Assembly: GCF_008831285.2 (NCBI RefSeq)
Contig: NC_045140.1
Span: 23,888,131-23,952,130 of the forward strand
DNA: 64,000 nt
Reading direction: 5' to 3'
Origin: Nymphaea colorata
Taxonomy: Eukaryota; Streptophyta; Magnoliopsida; Nymphaeales; Nymphaeaceae
Shown: piece by piece, positions 34,901 through 48,200 of the stretch
Layout: each line of letters opens with the position of its first letter
Numbering within the stretch: the first letter of the stretch is position 1
Made by a program: the position numbers and the translations under genes
Notes under the pieces: model-generated
Told to the model about the DNA's origin: nothing
Databases searched by the model: none
What the model saw: only the letters and a program-made list of their open reading frames with translations

Positions 34901-37900
34901 TATTGCTTATATATTCCCACTTCCTTATTAGATATCCTGCTTTAGAAAAAAAATGCAAAGAAAGGAGGAAGTTTATATAATCAAGGTTTTGTTTACGATT
35001 GGTGGCTTGAAATGTTCGTAGCAGTTGAAAGGCTGGATTTGTAACTGTTTCTTTAGGTGCTGATCCTGTTGCAAGCTCCACACGTGGTCAAGGCAACACT
35101 GTAGCAGCTCACAGCGTGGTGCTTGGAACCTTTAACGTTTCTGATCAGGGAGATGCGGCTATGTCTGATGTCAACCGGGTAAGCTTCACCAATTTATGGT
35201 TCTCTGTGTGTGAAGAGTAGTGAGAACAGTTTGTGCAAAAGGTACTTAAAAATGCTATCACATATGTCATTGGTTTGGTCTAGTACATACTTTTACTCAT
35301 TGCATATGTCATTGGTGTATGATGCAGTTTCTTTCTGCTGTGCTTACTTCTGTTGGACTTGTTAATCGAGGGGCAAGAAATGAAGAAAGTGATTCTGGGG
35401 TAATTCCATTTAATTGTCTTGTGAACTAATAATTAGTTATTGATTGTTGTTGCGGGTTTCCTGATTACCAAGTTAAATATGTTTTGGACAGCTATTTATG
35501 TTCTCAATGTCATTTAATTGTGTTAGCCGCAGGTCACTGGCCCTGAAAGGCGTGAAAGACTGGTGGGCACTACTGTTATGATGGACCCGGCTCCTCGTCA
35601 TCAGCCTAGCTTGGCAACTTACAGGGCTCAGCTGGATTCCCTGCATGGTGGTGCATTTCGATTTCCAACATCTATGTCAGCAGGTCCTTTGCTGCCTCTG
35701 GTAAGTTATATGTTGTTGCATTCCTAAATCTCACTAAATGAGCATATTACCTCACGCCGGTATGTTTACTTTAGCTACTGCATACTGATCATTGCTATTG
35801 GAACTACTGTATTTGCCAGTTTGCCTAATGAAGAATTTTGTCATTTCTCCTTCACCTAAAATGTACAGGTTATCCCAGATTCTTTAACCACTCTTTCTCA
35901 GTATCTGCACAATATGAGGCAAGAGTTTAGCATCAATGGTATGTATTTCTTCATCACAGAATTGATAATTTGGTTAAGAAATGAATGGTGCATTCCTGAT
36001 TAAGAAGATTGAAATATATGCTTATCTGCAGGCCAGGATCATGACATTAATCTGCCTGCTGGAGAAGCACACAATCTCGAATCACATAATCCAGATACTG
36101 TCGCACGAGCAGATTTAGTGCAAGGTGGACTGCCAACACCAGCCGCACTGGCTGAAGTTGCAACGTCGACGCGGCAGTTTCTCATTGAACAAGTTGGAGA
36201 TTGTTTGTCTGTGAGTGATTCTATAATTTCTTTTCCCATGTTGGTTATGAGGTTATTTGGTTTAGTCATTCATAATTCAACAGACTTCTATTTCTCCATT
36301 TTTCTTAATTTTCTGAAAGATGGTTTAACTTTCTGCAAGCATTTGATATTATTTGATATAATACGGAAACTAACATAATCGATCATGCAGAAACACAGAC
36401 ATTCAATCATATAGAGACACTAATGTTAAAATAGGCATAATTAATTTACTGTGAACTGCAAATTTTACTCCTGAACCCTTTTTTGGCACCAGCAACTTGC
36501 AAGACAGTTACAAGAGGAAGCTAATGTAACGGATCCCATGGTGCGCACAAGCATTCAATCCAGTGCAATGAGGACAGGAGTTCTATTGCAAAATGCAGGG
36601 GCTCTGCTGCTTGAGCTTGGACGTGCAACAATGACACTGCGCATGGGGCAGACAACTGTAGGACTTTTCTCTTTTGTGTCTATTATGTCCATTTATGGTA
36701 GTTTACTAATACTTCTAGTTAATTCTATTGTTCTCTTGCCAGTCTGAAGCTGTTGTTAATGCTGGACCACCAGTTTTCATATCCACAACTGGTCCAAATC
36801 CTATCATGGTCCAGGTTTATCTATTAACTTCCACACTTCAAGTTGCTTGTTTCCTTGGCCTATCCTTGACTACATTTGTTGGAGTTTCACTTTGTGCATG
36901 CAGAACCTTGATTTTTTTTTTTTTTTTTGGTTGGTGCAGAGTCTCCCTTTTATTCCTGGAACTGGTTTTGGAACAATTCCCATGGGCATCATGCATCCAG
37001 GTCACGCTTTGGCAAATGGGGCACTTGGTACTGGTTTTGTTCCTCGAACTATCGACATAAGAATACGAACAGGTACAAATTCATTTCTATAAATCATCGT
37101 GCTGTTTTGCTATTTTTGTTTGAACAGTCTGGAATGTCAGGATCATCAGGCAGTGCTGACCAAGGTGAACATGCTGCTGGAACTCAAGTTGGGGCAAGCG
37201 ATCAAGCAAGACCTACTGGTGGTGGAATTTCCATGCAAAACGTGTCACCCTCTTCAGGGTTTCCATCTGTGGCCACAGAATCTGGTGGAGTCCGGGTGGT
37301 TCCTGTTAGGACAGTAGTTGCAGCTGTGCCTGCTGCTGTCAGTCGTCCAGCATCTGATGCATCTAGTGGTGGAGCACTTGGAGTGTTCTATCCTCTCCTG
37401 GCAAGGATTCAGAACCTAGATCCAGGACATTTTAATGATGCCAGCAGGTCTACACGTGCTGGTGATCATCACAGAAATACTGAAACTGATGAACATCAGG
37501 TTTCTGAATCTTCCATACGATCCCAAAATGTCTATTCTGCAAGGGAGAACAGTTCCATCAATTTCTGTTCTAATGACACAGCACCTCAACATCAGGGTGG
37601 TAAGTATTTGTTTTGAACTTTCAGATTTTCCTTTATTCTTGAATATATAGGAGCCTATGTGAGGATATGTCTGTGTTTTGCCTTGTCCACTGTGTCCTTG
37701 TTAGTGAGATTGATGACTGCACCATTGCATGTGTGTGCATGTGATTTCACATTTTTTAGCAATATCATGTGGCGACTTACAAGTTACAACATATTTCTGG
37801 GGTGATTGTCACGGTATCATCACAATTCTATTACTACATATTTTTAAAATTTTTTATTTCGTAGAGAAATATCGCTCCCTTATCCTTTGTCTCTAAAACC

Positions 37901-40900
37901 CCTTTTTTTTTTTGGAAAAAGAAATTGCTAAATGCTAATTTTCTGGTATATATATTTATATTTGTGTGTGTGCGTGATGACATTCTGAAGACCTTGGATA
38001 GACCACCTTCTTCAAAAATGACGGAAATTTAGGGCCTCCTGCAATCTGCAGTCTGCTCCGGGCAGAGGAGAGTTGAACTCAATGTGACAGAAATCTAGTA
38101 TCGATCCTTAATATTTTGATGCTCCATATTCCACTCTAAACTTCACAAAACTAAATTACATTTAAAATATTTTTCTTGTAAGAAAAATATGGCATCTCAT
38201 TTCTGGTTCTATCTATTGGTTCTTGCATATACATGTATATGATGATTCAGTCTCCAGTATAGTCTTTGTTAAGAAATAAGATCCTTAGGAAGTTTTATAG
38301 AATATTAGATAGTGGTGGGGTTCCACTTATTAATTTCCTTATTTTTACTGCACTATTTTGTAATTTCTGATTTCCGCCCCTGATCCGTATTAAAACCGTG
38401 ATTAGGGTTTTCTCTTTTCTGATGTATGATTATCTTGCTTCTTTCTCCTGGTTTTTGCATGGTATCAGAGCTGCATGTCCTTTCGAGTCTCTGATGCCAT
38501 TCAGGTGTCTCCTCTCTATCAATCTTCTTCATCTTTTCTTCCTCTTCTCTCTTCTATCTAGCGTGGTTTCAGGCCAGTTTTTTTGTTTGAAGTCCTTTCT
38601 CCTTTCTCTTAAGGACAGGGATCTGATCATGTCTGCTTCAGTATGCTGAGGTGATCAGCAATCCTCGATCTTTGTCATTGTCGTGGCTGGTGGTGACTCA
38701 TGCACATGTGGATATCATTGGCAGACTTGAGAACTTTAATGGAAAGTCATCAAATGCATCAGAATCATGCTCTATCTTAAAAGCTGTGGTGCAGAACAGA
38801 GTTTATTGCTGAGGTCGTCTCTTTATTCAGAGATTGTGGCAGATTACGTTGAGGTTGTGGTCGTCTTTTGGAGGAACAGATCTGATCGTCAGATCTGGTG
38901 AAGGTGCTGTCATGAACTTTGTGGTTAGATATTGTCGTCTGCTACTAAGAGTTTTTTTGGTGAGCATGTTGAATCAGGTATCTATGGATTGTCTTATGCT
39001 GAAATATGTCTAGGATCAGATTGGAAAATAGGTTGATGTAAGGTGAACTTTTCTCTCAGACGTCAGATTCCTGTGTGCCCTGGTGGTTTTTAATCAGTTG
39101 GATGGTCTTATTACCTTTTTTCCTGGAATGTGTGTTACCTCCTTTTGAGCGGCCTGTGATCTGGTTACATTGCTATCTGAATATATATATTGCTGGTTTA
39201 TCTGGCCTGCACGTCTGATTCTCTCAGAAGCTGATTGATAAATATACATAATACCTTTCTGCATTCAACCATGGTGGAGATTAAGATAAGTGAAGGTGAA
39301 CAGAAAACTGATTTGGCCACTGACTACAAGGCATTTGCTAATCCTTTTTCATATGGTACTTCTTTGAAACTGGATGATCATAATTGTGAAATCTAGTCGA
39401 GAATGTTTGTGATGTCTGTTTCAAGGCGTGATGTAAACACATTCTTATTGAAAGGAACCCAATGAGAAAACGGGGAAGTATGCAATGTGGACTGAGGACA
39501 ATGATAATAGCTATGGCTTGGATCATGAATAATGTCCAGCTACTCATTGCAAGGTGAATTAGTGTATTTTACTACTGCCAAAAGGATGTGGGATGTTTTA
39601 CATGATACTTATTCACATGACAAAAATATGAGTCATGTCTTGGAGGTGGAACAAGAAATTTGGCGTGCAGGAAGCTGATCAATATCTGGCACACTATTTT
39701 GCATCAGTGAGGTACGAGAGACTCAATTCCCTGCATCTGTCATGTTGTGATAAGCACAAGACTTATCAGGAGTAGATGATTGTTGCACGGTTTTTGTCTG
39801 GGCTTTCGTCTGCCTACTCCTGTAGATGTTTATGACAGATTGAATTGCCTTGCCTTCTCTCTACCTCAGTCCCAAGGCGATTCAAATTGTTTTGTCCTAG
39901 CTGTTATTCGAGGTGCATGTCTTAGTCATGGTTCTAGCATATCTACTCAAGGCAGAGGCCGTGGCCGTGGAAGTCGTGGATGTCTTCAATGTTCCTATTG
40001 TGGCAAACAAGGGCATCTTGAAGCCCGATGTTGGGATAAACACGGTCACCCTACCATAAGGTCTACAGTCCCTAGACGCCCTAATAAGACTATAGCTTAG
40101 GCTACATCCCCTAACACTAATCAAATGTCTACTTTGCAAGTTGAGTCCTTCACTCTTAGTCTCTCTCAAGTGGAGTATGATCAGGTTTTGGATCAGAAAT
40201 CTACTTCTTCTGCTTTTGCTTCCATAGTTGTGATAGGTACAACACTTTCAACAAGTACTAAGAAACAAGATCAAGGTAAGTTGTGGATAATTGATTCAGG
40301 AGCGTCTTGTCATTTTTGTAGGGATTCTAAGATTTTTTCTACCCAGTTTTCTGTCTCTCCCTCTACACATGTTAAGTTGGTAGATCGAAGCTTGTCTCCT
40401 ATTGTTGGACAAGGGGATGTATCTATTATTCCTAATCTACATATTAAAAATGTCATGCATATGCCAAAATTTCCTAAGAATCTTGTCCGTCAGCCGCCTC
40501 ACACAAGAGTTACGTTGTAGAGTTACATGTGACCCTAGATCTTGTGTTCTTCTGGATTTGTCGACGGGGAGGAAGATTGGTGGAGGCCGTGAGGAAGGTG
40601 GCATCTATTATCTCTCCGAACCATTTGGAGCAGCAAATTCAAGTGAGAAATCACCCATTGTTGTCTAAGTTTTGTCATGTTATCCCTTAGATCTCCCGGG
40701 GCACTTCTTTCCTGTGTCAGGCGCATCAACTGGGCAAGTACCATCGTAGTCTTTTTCCTTACAGTTTGCAATTGTTGAGTCAGTGTCTTTTTAATCTTCT
40801 TCATGTAGATGTTTGAGGACCAAGTCGAGTTCCTAGTTGGTCCTAGTCTAGATACTATTTGAGTCTTGTTGATGAATTGTTAAGATTGACATAGGTTTTC

Positions 40901-43900
40901 TTAATAAAAGAGAGATGAATTTCCTTGTATCTTGAAAAAATTTATTATTGAAATGAAGACTCAATTTACTCTCTGTTTCTACAATGTTCATATTGATAAT
41001 GTTGTTGAGTTCAAAACCTCTACTGCTCTTTTATAAAGAATATGGTATTCGGCCCCATTTTCTTCTGCCTATACATCTCAACAAAATGAGGTTGCTGAGA
41101 GAAAACATAGACAATTACTTGATGTTGTCAGGACTCTTACGCTTCGTTCCAATTTGTCTGCTTATCATTGGGGGGATGTTATTTTGACTTTGTGTTACTT
41201 GATTAACCACATGCCTTCATCTTCTATTGGGGATCAGATACCTATTCAGCTCTTCTACTCACATCGACCCCTATTCCAGTTGCCTCCTAAAGTGTTTGAA
41301 TCTGTGTTTTTTGTTCACAAACTTGGGCCTAATCATGATAAACTTTTTGCCTAAGCCACCAAATGCATCTTGGGATATGCAAAACATCAAAAGAGATGCA
41401 AATGTTGTGATCCCACTACCAGAAAAGAGTATCTCAATGCAGATGTTACTTTCCATGAGTCTATTCTATATTATTCTACTCATAACAGTTGTCTAGTCTG
41501 ATTTAAATGAGTCCTTTCTCATACCTATTCCTTCTTTTTTGTTGGAGTGTGTACTTGTTATATCTCCACCTCCTTCAGCATCCATGTTAACTAGATTCCA
41601 AGATCCTCCACTGGTGTACATACGTCATGGCACTGCCACCTATTTTCATGGATCTCCATCATCTCCTACTTTGAGGTAAGTCCTCTTGACAGTATTGAGG
41701 ATGATATTTGTGTAGATGAGTCAATAGTTGATGATGACTTACCTATAGCCCTAAGGAAGGGCAGACGACATTGCACTTATCAGTTTTCACCCTATTTCTG
41801 AATTTGTCTCACTGGACAGACTTGGGCATAGCATGCAACGCTCTATTGCAGCTCTTTCTGCTACTCCTATTTCATTAAGTCACCAGCAGGCACTTCTTGA
41901 TCCAAGTTAGAAATGGGCGATACAAGAAGAGATGAATGCACTGATTTCAGGAGACACATGGGAGCTTGTAGATCGTCCACCCAAGGCCGATATTGTGGGT
42001 TTCAACTTCAAGTGTGTATTTACTTTTAAGTACAAATCGAATGGTAGGTGCAAGGCACGTCTTGTTGGGAAGGGCTACACACAAATGTATGGTATGAGCT
42101 TTTTTCAGACTTTTTCACCTGTAGCCAGACTTGGAACTATCAAGTTAGTTATTTCTATTGTAGTTCAGTATGGGTGAACTATGGCACAATTCGATGTGAA
42201 GAATTGTATATATGCCACAACTTCTTGGGTTTGAATGACAGGGGGAAGTGTCACAAGGTGTGTAAATTGAAGAAGGTTATCTATGGTTTGAAATAATGAC
42301 CTCGTGCGTGGTTCCACAAATTTTTTGATGTAATGTTCTATAGATCTCCATTTGATCATTCTTCTTCTAGGAAAAGTAGCTCTCGAGGCAAAGAAAGTCA
42401 TGATTGTAACCATGGATGATATTATCTTGACAGGTGATAGCATTATCTTAGACAGGTGATAGCGAGCCTGGCATCCAGGACACTAAGAATTACTTACAGC
42501 CAAAGTTTGTTACTAAAGATTTGGGCCCTCTCAGATGAATCGAAGTTGCTAGGAACAAGAAAGTCATTGTGTTGTCACAAAGGAAGTATGTCATAGATCT
42601 TTTACAGGAGACATGTATGTTGGGTGCAAAATCTGCATCTATTTCTATGAAACCTAAAGTTCACCTCCATGATGAGCAATCAAAACATGTAGATAGTAAA
42701 TCATATCGGTCTTTGATAGGTAAGCTCTTATATGTCATTGTCACAAGACCCGATATATCCTTGGTAGTTGGCAAGCTAAGCCAATCTATGGATAAACTGC
42801 AGAAAGTGCACTAGGATGCAATAATGATGGTGCTCAAATATTTAAAATCCTCTCTTGGAAAGGGCTTTCTATTCAAAAAGGGCTCCTCTCTTTATATCAC
42901 GGCCCTTAGTGATGCTAATTGTTGCGAGATCTGTTGATGATAGAAAGTCTACCACTGTCGTTTGTGTCTTTGTTGGAGGAAACCTGATAGCTTGGAGGAG
43001 TAAGAAACATGTAGTAGTAGCGTGATCAAGTGCAAAATCTGAATATAAAGCTATGGTACAAATTGTCACTGAGTTGATGTGGATAAGGTCTGTGCTTGCA
43101 TGTCTGGGAATTAAAGTTTCATTGCCTATGAAGATGATATGTAGTAATAAAGTTAGCTACATTACAGATAATCCTGTCTTTCATGAAAGAACTAAGATAT
43201 TGAAGTTGACTGGCACTAAATCAGAGATATGGTTCCAATTGAGGTTATATCTATGGTTCATGTTTTAGAAGATAAGGTTACTGATGTGTTCACAAAATCT
43301 CTTCCAATTTCTGATTTCTCTAGATGTTATAACAAGCTGAGCATGGTTGAAATATATGCTCCAGCTTGAGGGGGGGTGTTAAGAAGTAAGATCATTAGGC
43401 AGTTTTATGGAGTATTAGATAGTTGTAAGGTTTTACTTATTAATTTTCTTATTTTTCGTGCACTATTTTGTAGTTTCTAATTTCCTCCCCTAAGCACTAT
43501 GAAAACCATGATTAAGTTTTCTAATGTATGATTCTCTTTCTTCTTTTCTTGGTTTGTACCATTGTTACATATATCATGTACGGGTATTATATAGCAAGAA
43601 ATTTATAGGGTATAATATGGCAAAGTTGTATATCTCAGGAATATCTCGGAAAAATCTCGGCAAATTTTTAAAAAATTTAAAACATTTAATAAATCCTGAA
43701 AATTATTAAAAGTAATAAAAATATGAAAAAACGCAAAAAAATGTATAATACGCTTTTTTTTTCACGTTTTATATGGCTGACTTGTTTTTTGCATATCATC
43801 TTTCTGGTGCTTAAAAGCAACAACCTTGTTTCTTATCCATCTCTGTCCCTGTACCTCATAGGTCCATATTGACTTCCAAACATCCTCTTATACGTGAGCT

Positions 43901-45281
43901 TGCAAATCCCCCAGAAAACTGCTGAATCCTTAAATCCACTGCCTTATCCATGTACTATTTTCTCATGCCATCCGTTAAGTAATGTATACATAATATGTGC
44001 CTTTCAGCAACCTTTGCCTTTTTTCTTACTTTTCCCATTCCTTGGTAGTGGATGGATGGTTAATTTAATGGTAGTAGACATCTGCATCTGTATGAACTAT
44101 TTTGTTAGCTTTTAGAATTTTTTGCGCTTTGGCTTTGTGCAGCTTGCTAATAAACATTCTTCAGTGGATCTTATGGGTATCATGATGCTGGTCTATTGCA
44201 GCGTCCGCTTCCAATCCTTCAGAACCTTCTCAAGCAGTTCCTACCACAACTGCGTCTGATGTTCAAGCTGGAGCAAGTGCTCCCTCAGATGGTAATCAAC
44301 AAGGCTATATGTCTGAGGCCTTTAGCAGATTTGATCAGTTCCTTCGCACTGTATTCTCTGGCAATCACATGCATAGCGGCACCGGAATTCCGGGCTTGAG
44401 CACTGGACTGCGGGAAACATTCCCACAAAATGAGCAATCAGGTGAAGCCTCAGGAATTCCACAAACAGATAGAGCATCAGGGACAGCCCTTGATCAAGGA
44501 ATGTTTTTGTCTCAAGTGTTGCATCAGGCCATGCCATTCATACATCAACATCTGGCACAGGAGGCCAGCCCTCCTCTAGTCTCGGGTGCTTGTCATGAGA
44601 CATCGACGAGTGCCAACACCACTATTGATACGCCAGCCAGTTCCTCGTCTGAAAATATCCAACGTCAACCTCCTGGAACAGATTCATCTCAACAGGTAAG
44701 GAGTTGTTCCTTTTGAAAATGTGTGGTGTTCAGTCTACCAACTGCAGTTCTGATTCCTGTAGAAAGCTTTTATCAAGATAGTTTTCTTGGATGTGGTACT
44801 GACTGACCTTTTCCAAATGTTAAAAGCTCAACCGAAAGAAAGCTGTTTGTTGCAAATCCTGCATTTTTTTCCCCTGAAAGAGAATATGAAAATATATGCT
44901 GGTTTGGTTGCCCTAGTGGTAGGCCTATTTAACCCAGATTCAGCCATGACATCAAATCAGGTTTACTTCAGTGCCTCAGCTACGGTAGTTGAACTCAGAT
45001 ATCCAACGTTGCAATAGTCCCAAATACTAAAAGCTCCCTCAGTCCCTTGTGTTATCTAACTTCAGGTGGTCTATGTTGACTTCCTAATTTATGCAGGTCG
45101 AAAGGAAGAGAACATGTGATGGTGCAGGCAATGACTTGCAGCATATTGATGGTCCTGATTCTAGTCCCCCTGATTGCAAGCGTCAGAGGTATATCTGGTA
45201 TCCCTCTATTGAAATTTTATTTTACTCGATATGTCACATCTGATAATTGGTTCCAATGCGGGTTTTAGGAAACAGGAGTGA
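27091..45281 (+). CDS. BAG6/Scythe-like protein with N-terminal ubiquitin-like domain (15 coding exons)
   Basis: BAG6-type proteins are chaperone-holdase scaffolds that guide misplaced or membrane proteins to the proteasome; plant members of this kind are little studied. Exons: 27091..27219, 28358..28475, 29038..29145, 35057..35178, 35328..35399, 35533..35700, 35869..35938, 36032..36210, 36493..36657, 36743..36814, 36940..37072, 37128..37599, 44202..44695, 45097..45188, 45269..45281, about 801 residues. All junctions keep phase with GT-AG ends except 37072/37128. ATG 27091 follows a leader intron (26272-27080). Residues about 22-97 are the ubiquitin-like fold (VEIKIKTLDSQTYTLRV, QQRLICRGKVLKDDQLL, VEDGHTLHLVVRQ). 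A central block with LARQLQEEA, LLQNAGALLLELGRA and TLRMGQT resembles the conserved middle domain of BAG6. The rest is Gly/Ser/Pro/Gln-rich, and the end KRKRTC...CKRQRKQE could be nuclear-targeting. Introns 3 and 12 carry retroelements. Exons 11 and 12 are each open but do not join in frame. Confidence 0.87.
28945..28980. repeat. (GA)n microsatellite in intron 2
   Basis: About 18 GA units, preceded by GGGA units, inside intron 2 of the BAG6-like gene. Confidence 0.92.
30246..31493. repeat. First copy of a 1248-bp tandem duplication in intron 3
   Basis: This block is repeated immediately downstream (31494-32741) at an offset of exactly 1248 bases. The only difference I noticed is one base (cggcagtacaagg here, cggcactacaagg in the second copy). 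The unit holds about 379 bp of ordinary intron plus 869 bp from the left end of the LTR-like insertion, so this copy is a truncated duplicate. Open frames in it appear in both copies and have no domains. Confidence 0.93.
31494..32741. repeat. Second copy of the 1248-bp tandem duplication in intron 3
   Basis: It starts with cacatctgaatgcagc like the first copy and runs on past the duplication end (tgcaccgcctgc, then gctctgac) into the rest of the LTR-like insertion. It is therefore the copy joined to the complete element. The near identity to the first copy means a very recent event or an assembly duplication. Confidence 0.93.
31873..34874. mobile_element. LTR-like insertion of about 3 kb, probably a solo LTR, with 5-bp target duplication
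   Basis: The sequence begins TGTCACACCCCGACC and ends GCATTACA, that is TG...CA, and is flanked on both sides by TCAAC (31868-31872 and 34875-34879). A 5-bp duplication with TG/CA ends is the mark of an LTR retrotransposon. No gag or pol domain is visible inside, so I read it as a solo LTR left by recombination between two LTRs. On the - strand it would start TGTAATGC and end GGGGTGTGACA, which looks like the Gypsy type, but orientation is uncertain. A (GTCGCC)n-like stretch lies at about 34665-34690. It sits in intron 3 of the BAG6-like gene and splicing around it looks undamaged. Confidence 0.75.
38267..38459 (+). repeat. 5' LTR of the intron-12 copia element
   Basis: It starts TGTTAAGAAATAAG and ends GTTTTTGCA directly before the primer site. 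At about 193 bp it is short, as in several copia lineages. Confidence 0.88.
38460..38471 (+). other. Primer binding site (initiator Met-tRNA type)
   Basis: TGGTATCAGAGC immediately follows the 5' LTR. This is the standard complement of the 3' end of initiator methionine tRNA used by most plant copia elements. Confidence 0.93.
39271..43330 (+). pseudogene. Broken gag-pol of the intron-12 copia element
   Basis: From ATG 39271 a Gag start (MVEIKI) is soon stopped. The zinc knuckle CSYCGKQGHLEARC at 39990-40031 is intact (Cys-X2-Cys-X4-His-X4-Cys). The protease centre IIDSGASCHFC is at about 40290. The pre-integrase IGGGREEGGIYYL is near 40570. Integrase pieces include QQNEVAERKHRQLL at about 41070. 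Reverse transcriptase starts near 41930 with MNALISGDTWELVDRP and includes CKARLVGKGYTQ. The stretch after it has lost the YVDD region cleanly. RNase H-like sequence (LIGKLLYVIVTRPDI, then ALSDANC) is at 42700-42930. Numerous stops and frame changes make it inactive. Confidence 0.9.
43368..43376 (+). other. Polypurine tract of the copia element
   Basis: GAGGGGGGG sits directly before the TG of the 3' LTR, the normal place for plus-strand priming. Confidence 0.85.
43377..43561 (+). repeat. 3' LTR of the intron-12 copia element
   Basis: It starts TGTTAAGAAGTAAG and aligns with the 5' LTR to about 43560. The last bases differ (ggtttgtacca against ggtttttgca), so the right boundary is approximate. 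Confidence 0.85.
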
Positions 45282-48200
45282 TTGAGTGATGGACTACTCG
45301 GTTAGACATTTATGCTCGTGCATGAACATCAGCAAAAAGATCATTTAGTCGACGGCATGATTGAAGATTTTCAATCTCCTACAAGCATTCGGTCAGTTGA
45401 CTGCCTGAATGATGGGTCCAATTATTATTCTGCTTGCTGATTCTTGTTCAAGTGACTGAAAAGTGCTTGATCAGCAAATCTTTCGGTCGGATCCCAGGCG
45501 GAATAAGATGTGTATATCCAGAAAAGGTGGACTGTTTCTGTATGTGGCGGATCAAGCACTGCTATTGAAGAGTTCTTTTTTCCTTGGCATGTTTCGTGCT
45601 CTATTATGGTGTAAATTTGGATGCGTCCTTTTCACCAGATTGTTTCACTTGATTACCTGTCAAGAGACTTTGCCTTATGGTACTATATACTTTACCGGTT
45701 ATGTGCACTTGTTGCTGTGAAACGACCTTGAAATTCTCTTCTATTCTATTGCATTTAGGTGAGAGACTTCTCTGTTCGTACCTGAAATAGAGGATCCTTT
45801 ATTCACTTTCAAAGGGAAACAAGTTTAGCTAGGGCTGGGCCAAGTTTGTGAGCCCGGCCCGACCCGGTTTAAATAAAAATATGTTTTTAATATAAATATA
45901 ATTAATTATAATTATATGTATAATTATATATATTAAAAATAATATTCAAAAAGCTTATCGTGTCCAATTGTGCTGATTTGGGTCAGCCCGATAAGTTATT
46001 GGGTCAGTTTCTTTATTCCTGGCATCACGATCCCAGCCTTAAGTTTCACGCATAACTCAAAAAATGCCTCAACGATTAACTCAAACTTGAGGAACAAACT
46101 GAGTCCGGTAACCAAATTTACACTTAGTTTGGTATATCGGATCTAGTCGAGGATGTGAGATAATTAGTAATTAGTATTCCGTTCTCAATTCTGGCTATAA
46201 GCGTGTGTGATGCACTGGTTTGCCTGCACGGTGAGAGAATATTTGTCCATATCAAGCAGGTTGGGACTCTAACGACTCATTTGGTAAATGAAATAGTTTG
46301 TAACTATTGCATGAATCTGCTCTAAAAATTCATAAAGTACTTTGTAATGTGTTTCATAAATTTGCACCAAGTTTTAGGCCATATTTATGAAACAGTTACG
46401 TAATGTACTTTTTGCCAAACAGACCTTAACTGTTCTCTACAGCAGCACCGCTGTAATATATCCAATTCTCCTTTAATTATTTGAAACTTGCATTTAGAGA
46501 TTAGAGAGGAGATGGCAAGGCAGAGGAACAGCGGCATCATTCTACTTGGACTTTGCTCCTCAAGAGATGGGGAATTAAAATTAAATATTGGAAAAGATCG
46601 ACTTATTTTAATCTAATTCAGCACAGCTAAAAAGGGCAAATCCTTAATATCCTTGTTAAAACATTTGAACAAAATGGCCATGTCTTACCCAACCTTCCTC
46701 ACCTTAAAAAGAAAAAAAAAAAAGGACCTAGCACTATGCTCTTTCATTTTTCATCCAGTCAAACTGCACCTTCCAATTGTTGAATTTTTAAATCATGTAA
46801 GAAAGAGAGGAATGCTGTGGCTTACGTATGCTATTGCACTCTCCGTGCTTGCAAACTTGGATGCATGCACTAAAAGAATTATTTCATGTTCTGTGAATCA
46901 CTCATCGGAGTTGTCAGTAAAAGGACCGCTGAAGAAAAGAGACAAGAAAGGCGGCATCACCTTTTTTCTTCGGTGCTCCATGAAAGCATTGATCTTCAAA
47001 AGTTGGTAGTATCCAAAAGGAATGAAAAGCATTGAATTGGTTGGTCAAAGCTTGATCAGACAAACCTCACTGTTCTGTTCATCATTTTCCCCCCTTTCTA
47101 AGTCTCAATTTTTGTTCAAAAAAGAAAGAAAAGTTTTGGTTTCTTGAATTTTTGATATGGCTCGTGCTTTTGCTGATGCCAATCTTTCTCTTAAAGTCAA
47201 AATGTTAATCAGATTGCTGTGACAGTAATGCCTTCATCTTTTCTATTCCAAAGGTAATGACTTGCTTTTTTCAGGTGGAAAAGGACGACAAACGTGCAGA
47301 TATTGGCATATCTCAATGGTTAAACAAATAATAACAACAACAACAACAATAATAAACAACCTCAGACAACCTTTCGGCAGTTATCAAACAAAAATATGAA
47401 CTATACAGAGATACTAAAAGTTGTAGGCCCATTCTTGAAATTAGGGTAAAAAAATATCGGCTTCTGGTGAAAATTTCTCTTCAAAAGATCGACTAATCTA
47501 GTTCAAAGGAATCGGTGGTGATTTATGAGATGCCGGCTGATGCAGCAGAGAAAGCTTTACTAAAGAGAAAATGCCACCTAAACTTTTGTCATTGTCCGAA
47601 ATGCATCTTAAATTGGAATATTTCTTAGAAGGCATCTAAAACTGAATCCGATACAATAGAACATGACAAAACCCTTAAATCAGGTGTGCCTGATATGCAA
47701 CCTCATTAGCTAACTAATTAAGCAAAGTTCTTTATATCGGCCTCTTATCAGAAAATATTGATTGTATTTGCCACAAAGTGAAATCGTGCTGGCCAATAAA
47801 AGATTTGAAAATTTAATAATATTTACAGTACCAACTAAATTTTTAGAACTGTAAATGTTTATTCTAGTAATTGAGAAACTAGAGTACTCGTCCTGTCTTA
47901 TCAAACAAAATATTTTAATTGTTGCATATCTGGACTTAGTAAAAGTCGTCTCTTTATGATTTTTAGCTTCCAACTATTAAAGTTTATTGTTGGTTTTAGT
48001 CTCAAATAATTAGGTTGCTGAAGCTGATGATTTAGGTTCATGTTGGTGTGACGCCATCCATTCTTAAAAAAATTTTCCTGCCCAAGAAATGAAAAAACTC
48101 TGAAATCAGTTCAGCTTATAGAGAAGGCATATCCAAAATTTCCGAAGAGATCAAGAAGGGAATTTTTCACTGATTAAATTCTGAGGGTTGGATCTTGGAT

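Larger units (their letters stand above)
38267..43561 (+). mobile_element. Decayed full-length Ty1/copia retrotransposon in intron 12
   Basis: The two LTRs (about 38267-38459 and 43377-43561) both start TGTTAAGAA(A/G)TAAGATC and align along their length, differing at about one base in seven by eye. A Met-tRNA primer site follows the left LTR and a polypurine tract precedes the right. In order there is gag with a zinc knuckle, protease, integrase, reverse transcriptase and RNase H, all on + and all broken by stops and shifts. The right LTR end is blurred and I could not find a matching target duplication, as expected for an old insertion. It lies in the same direction as the host gene. Confidence 0.92.
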
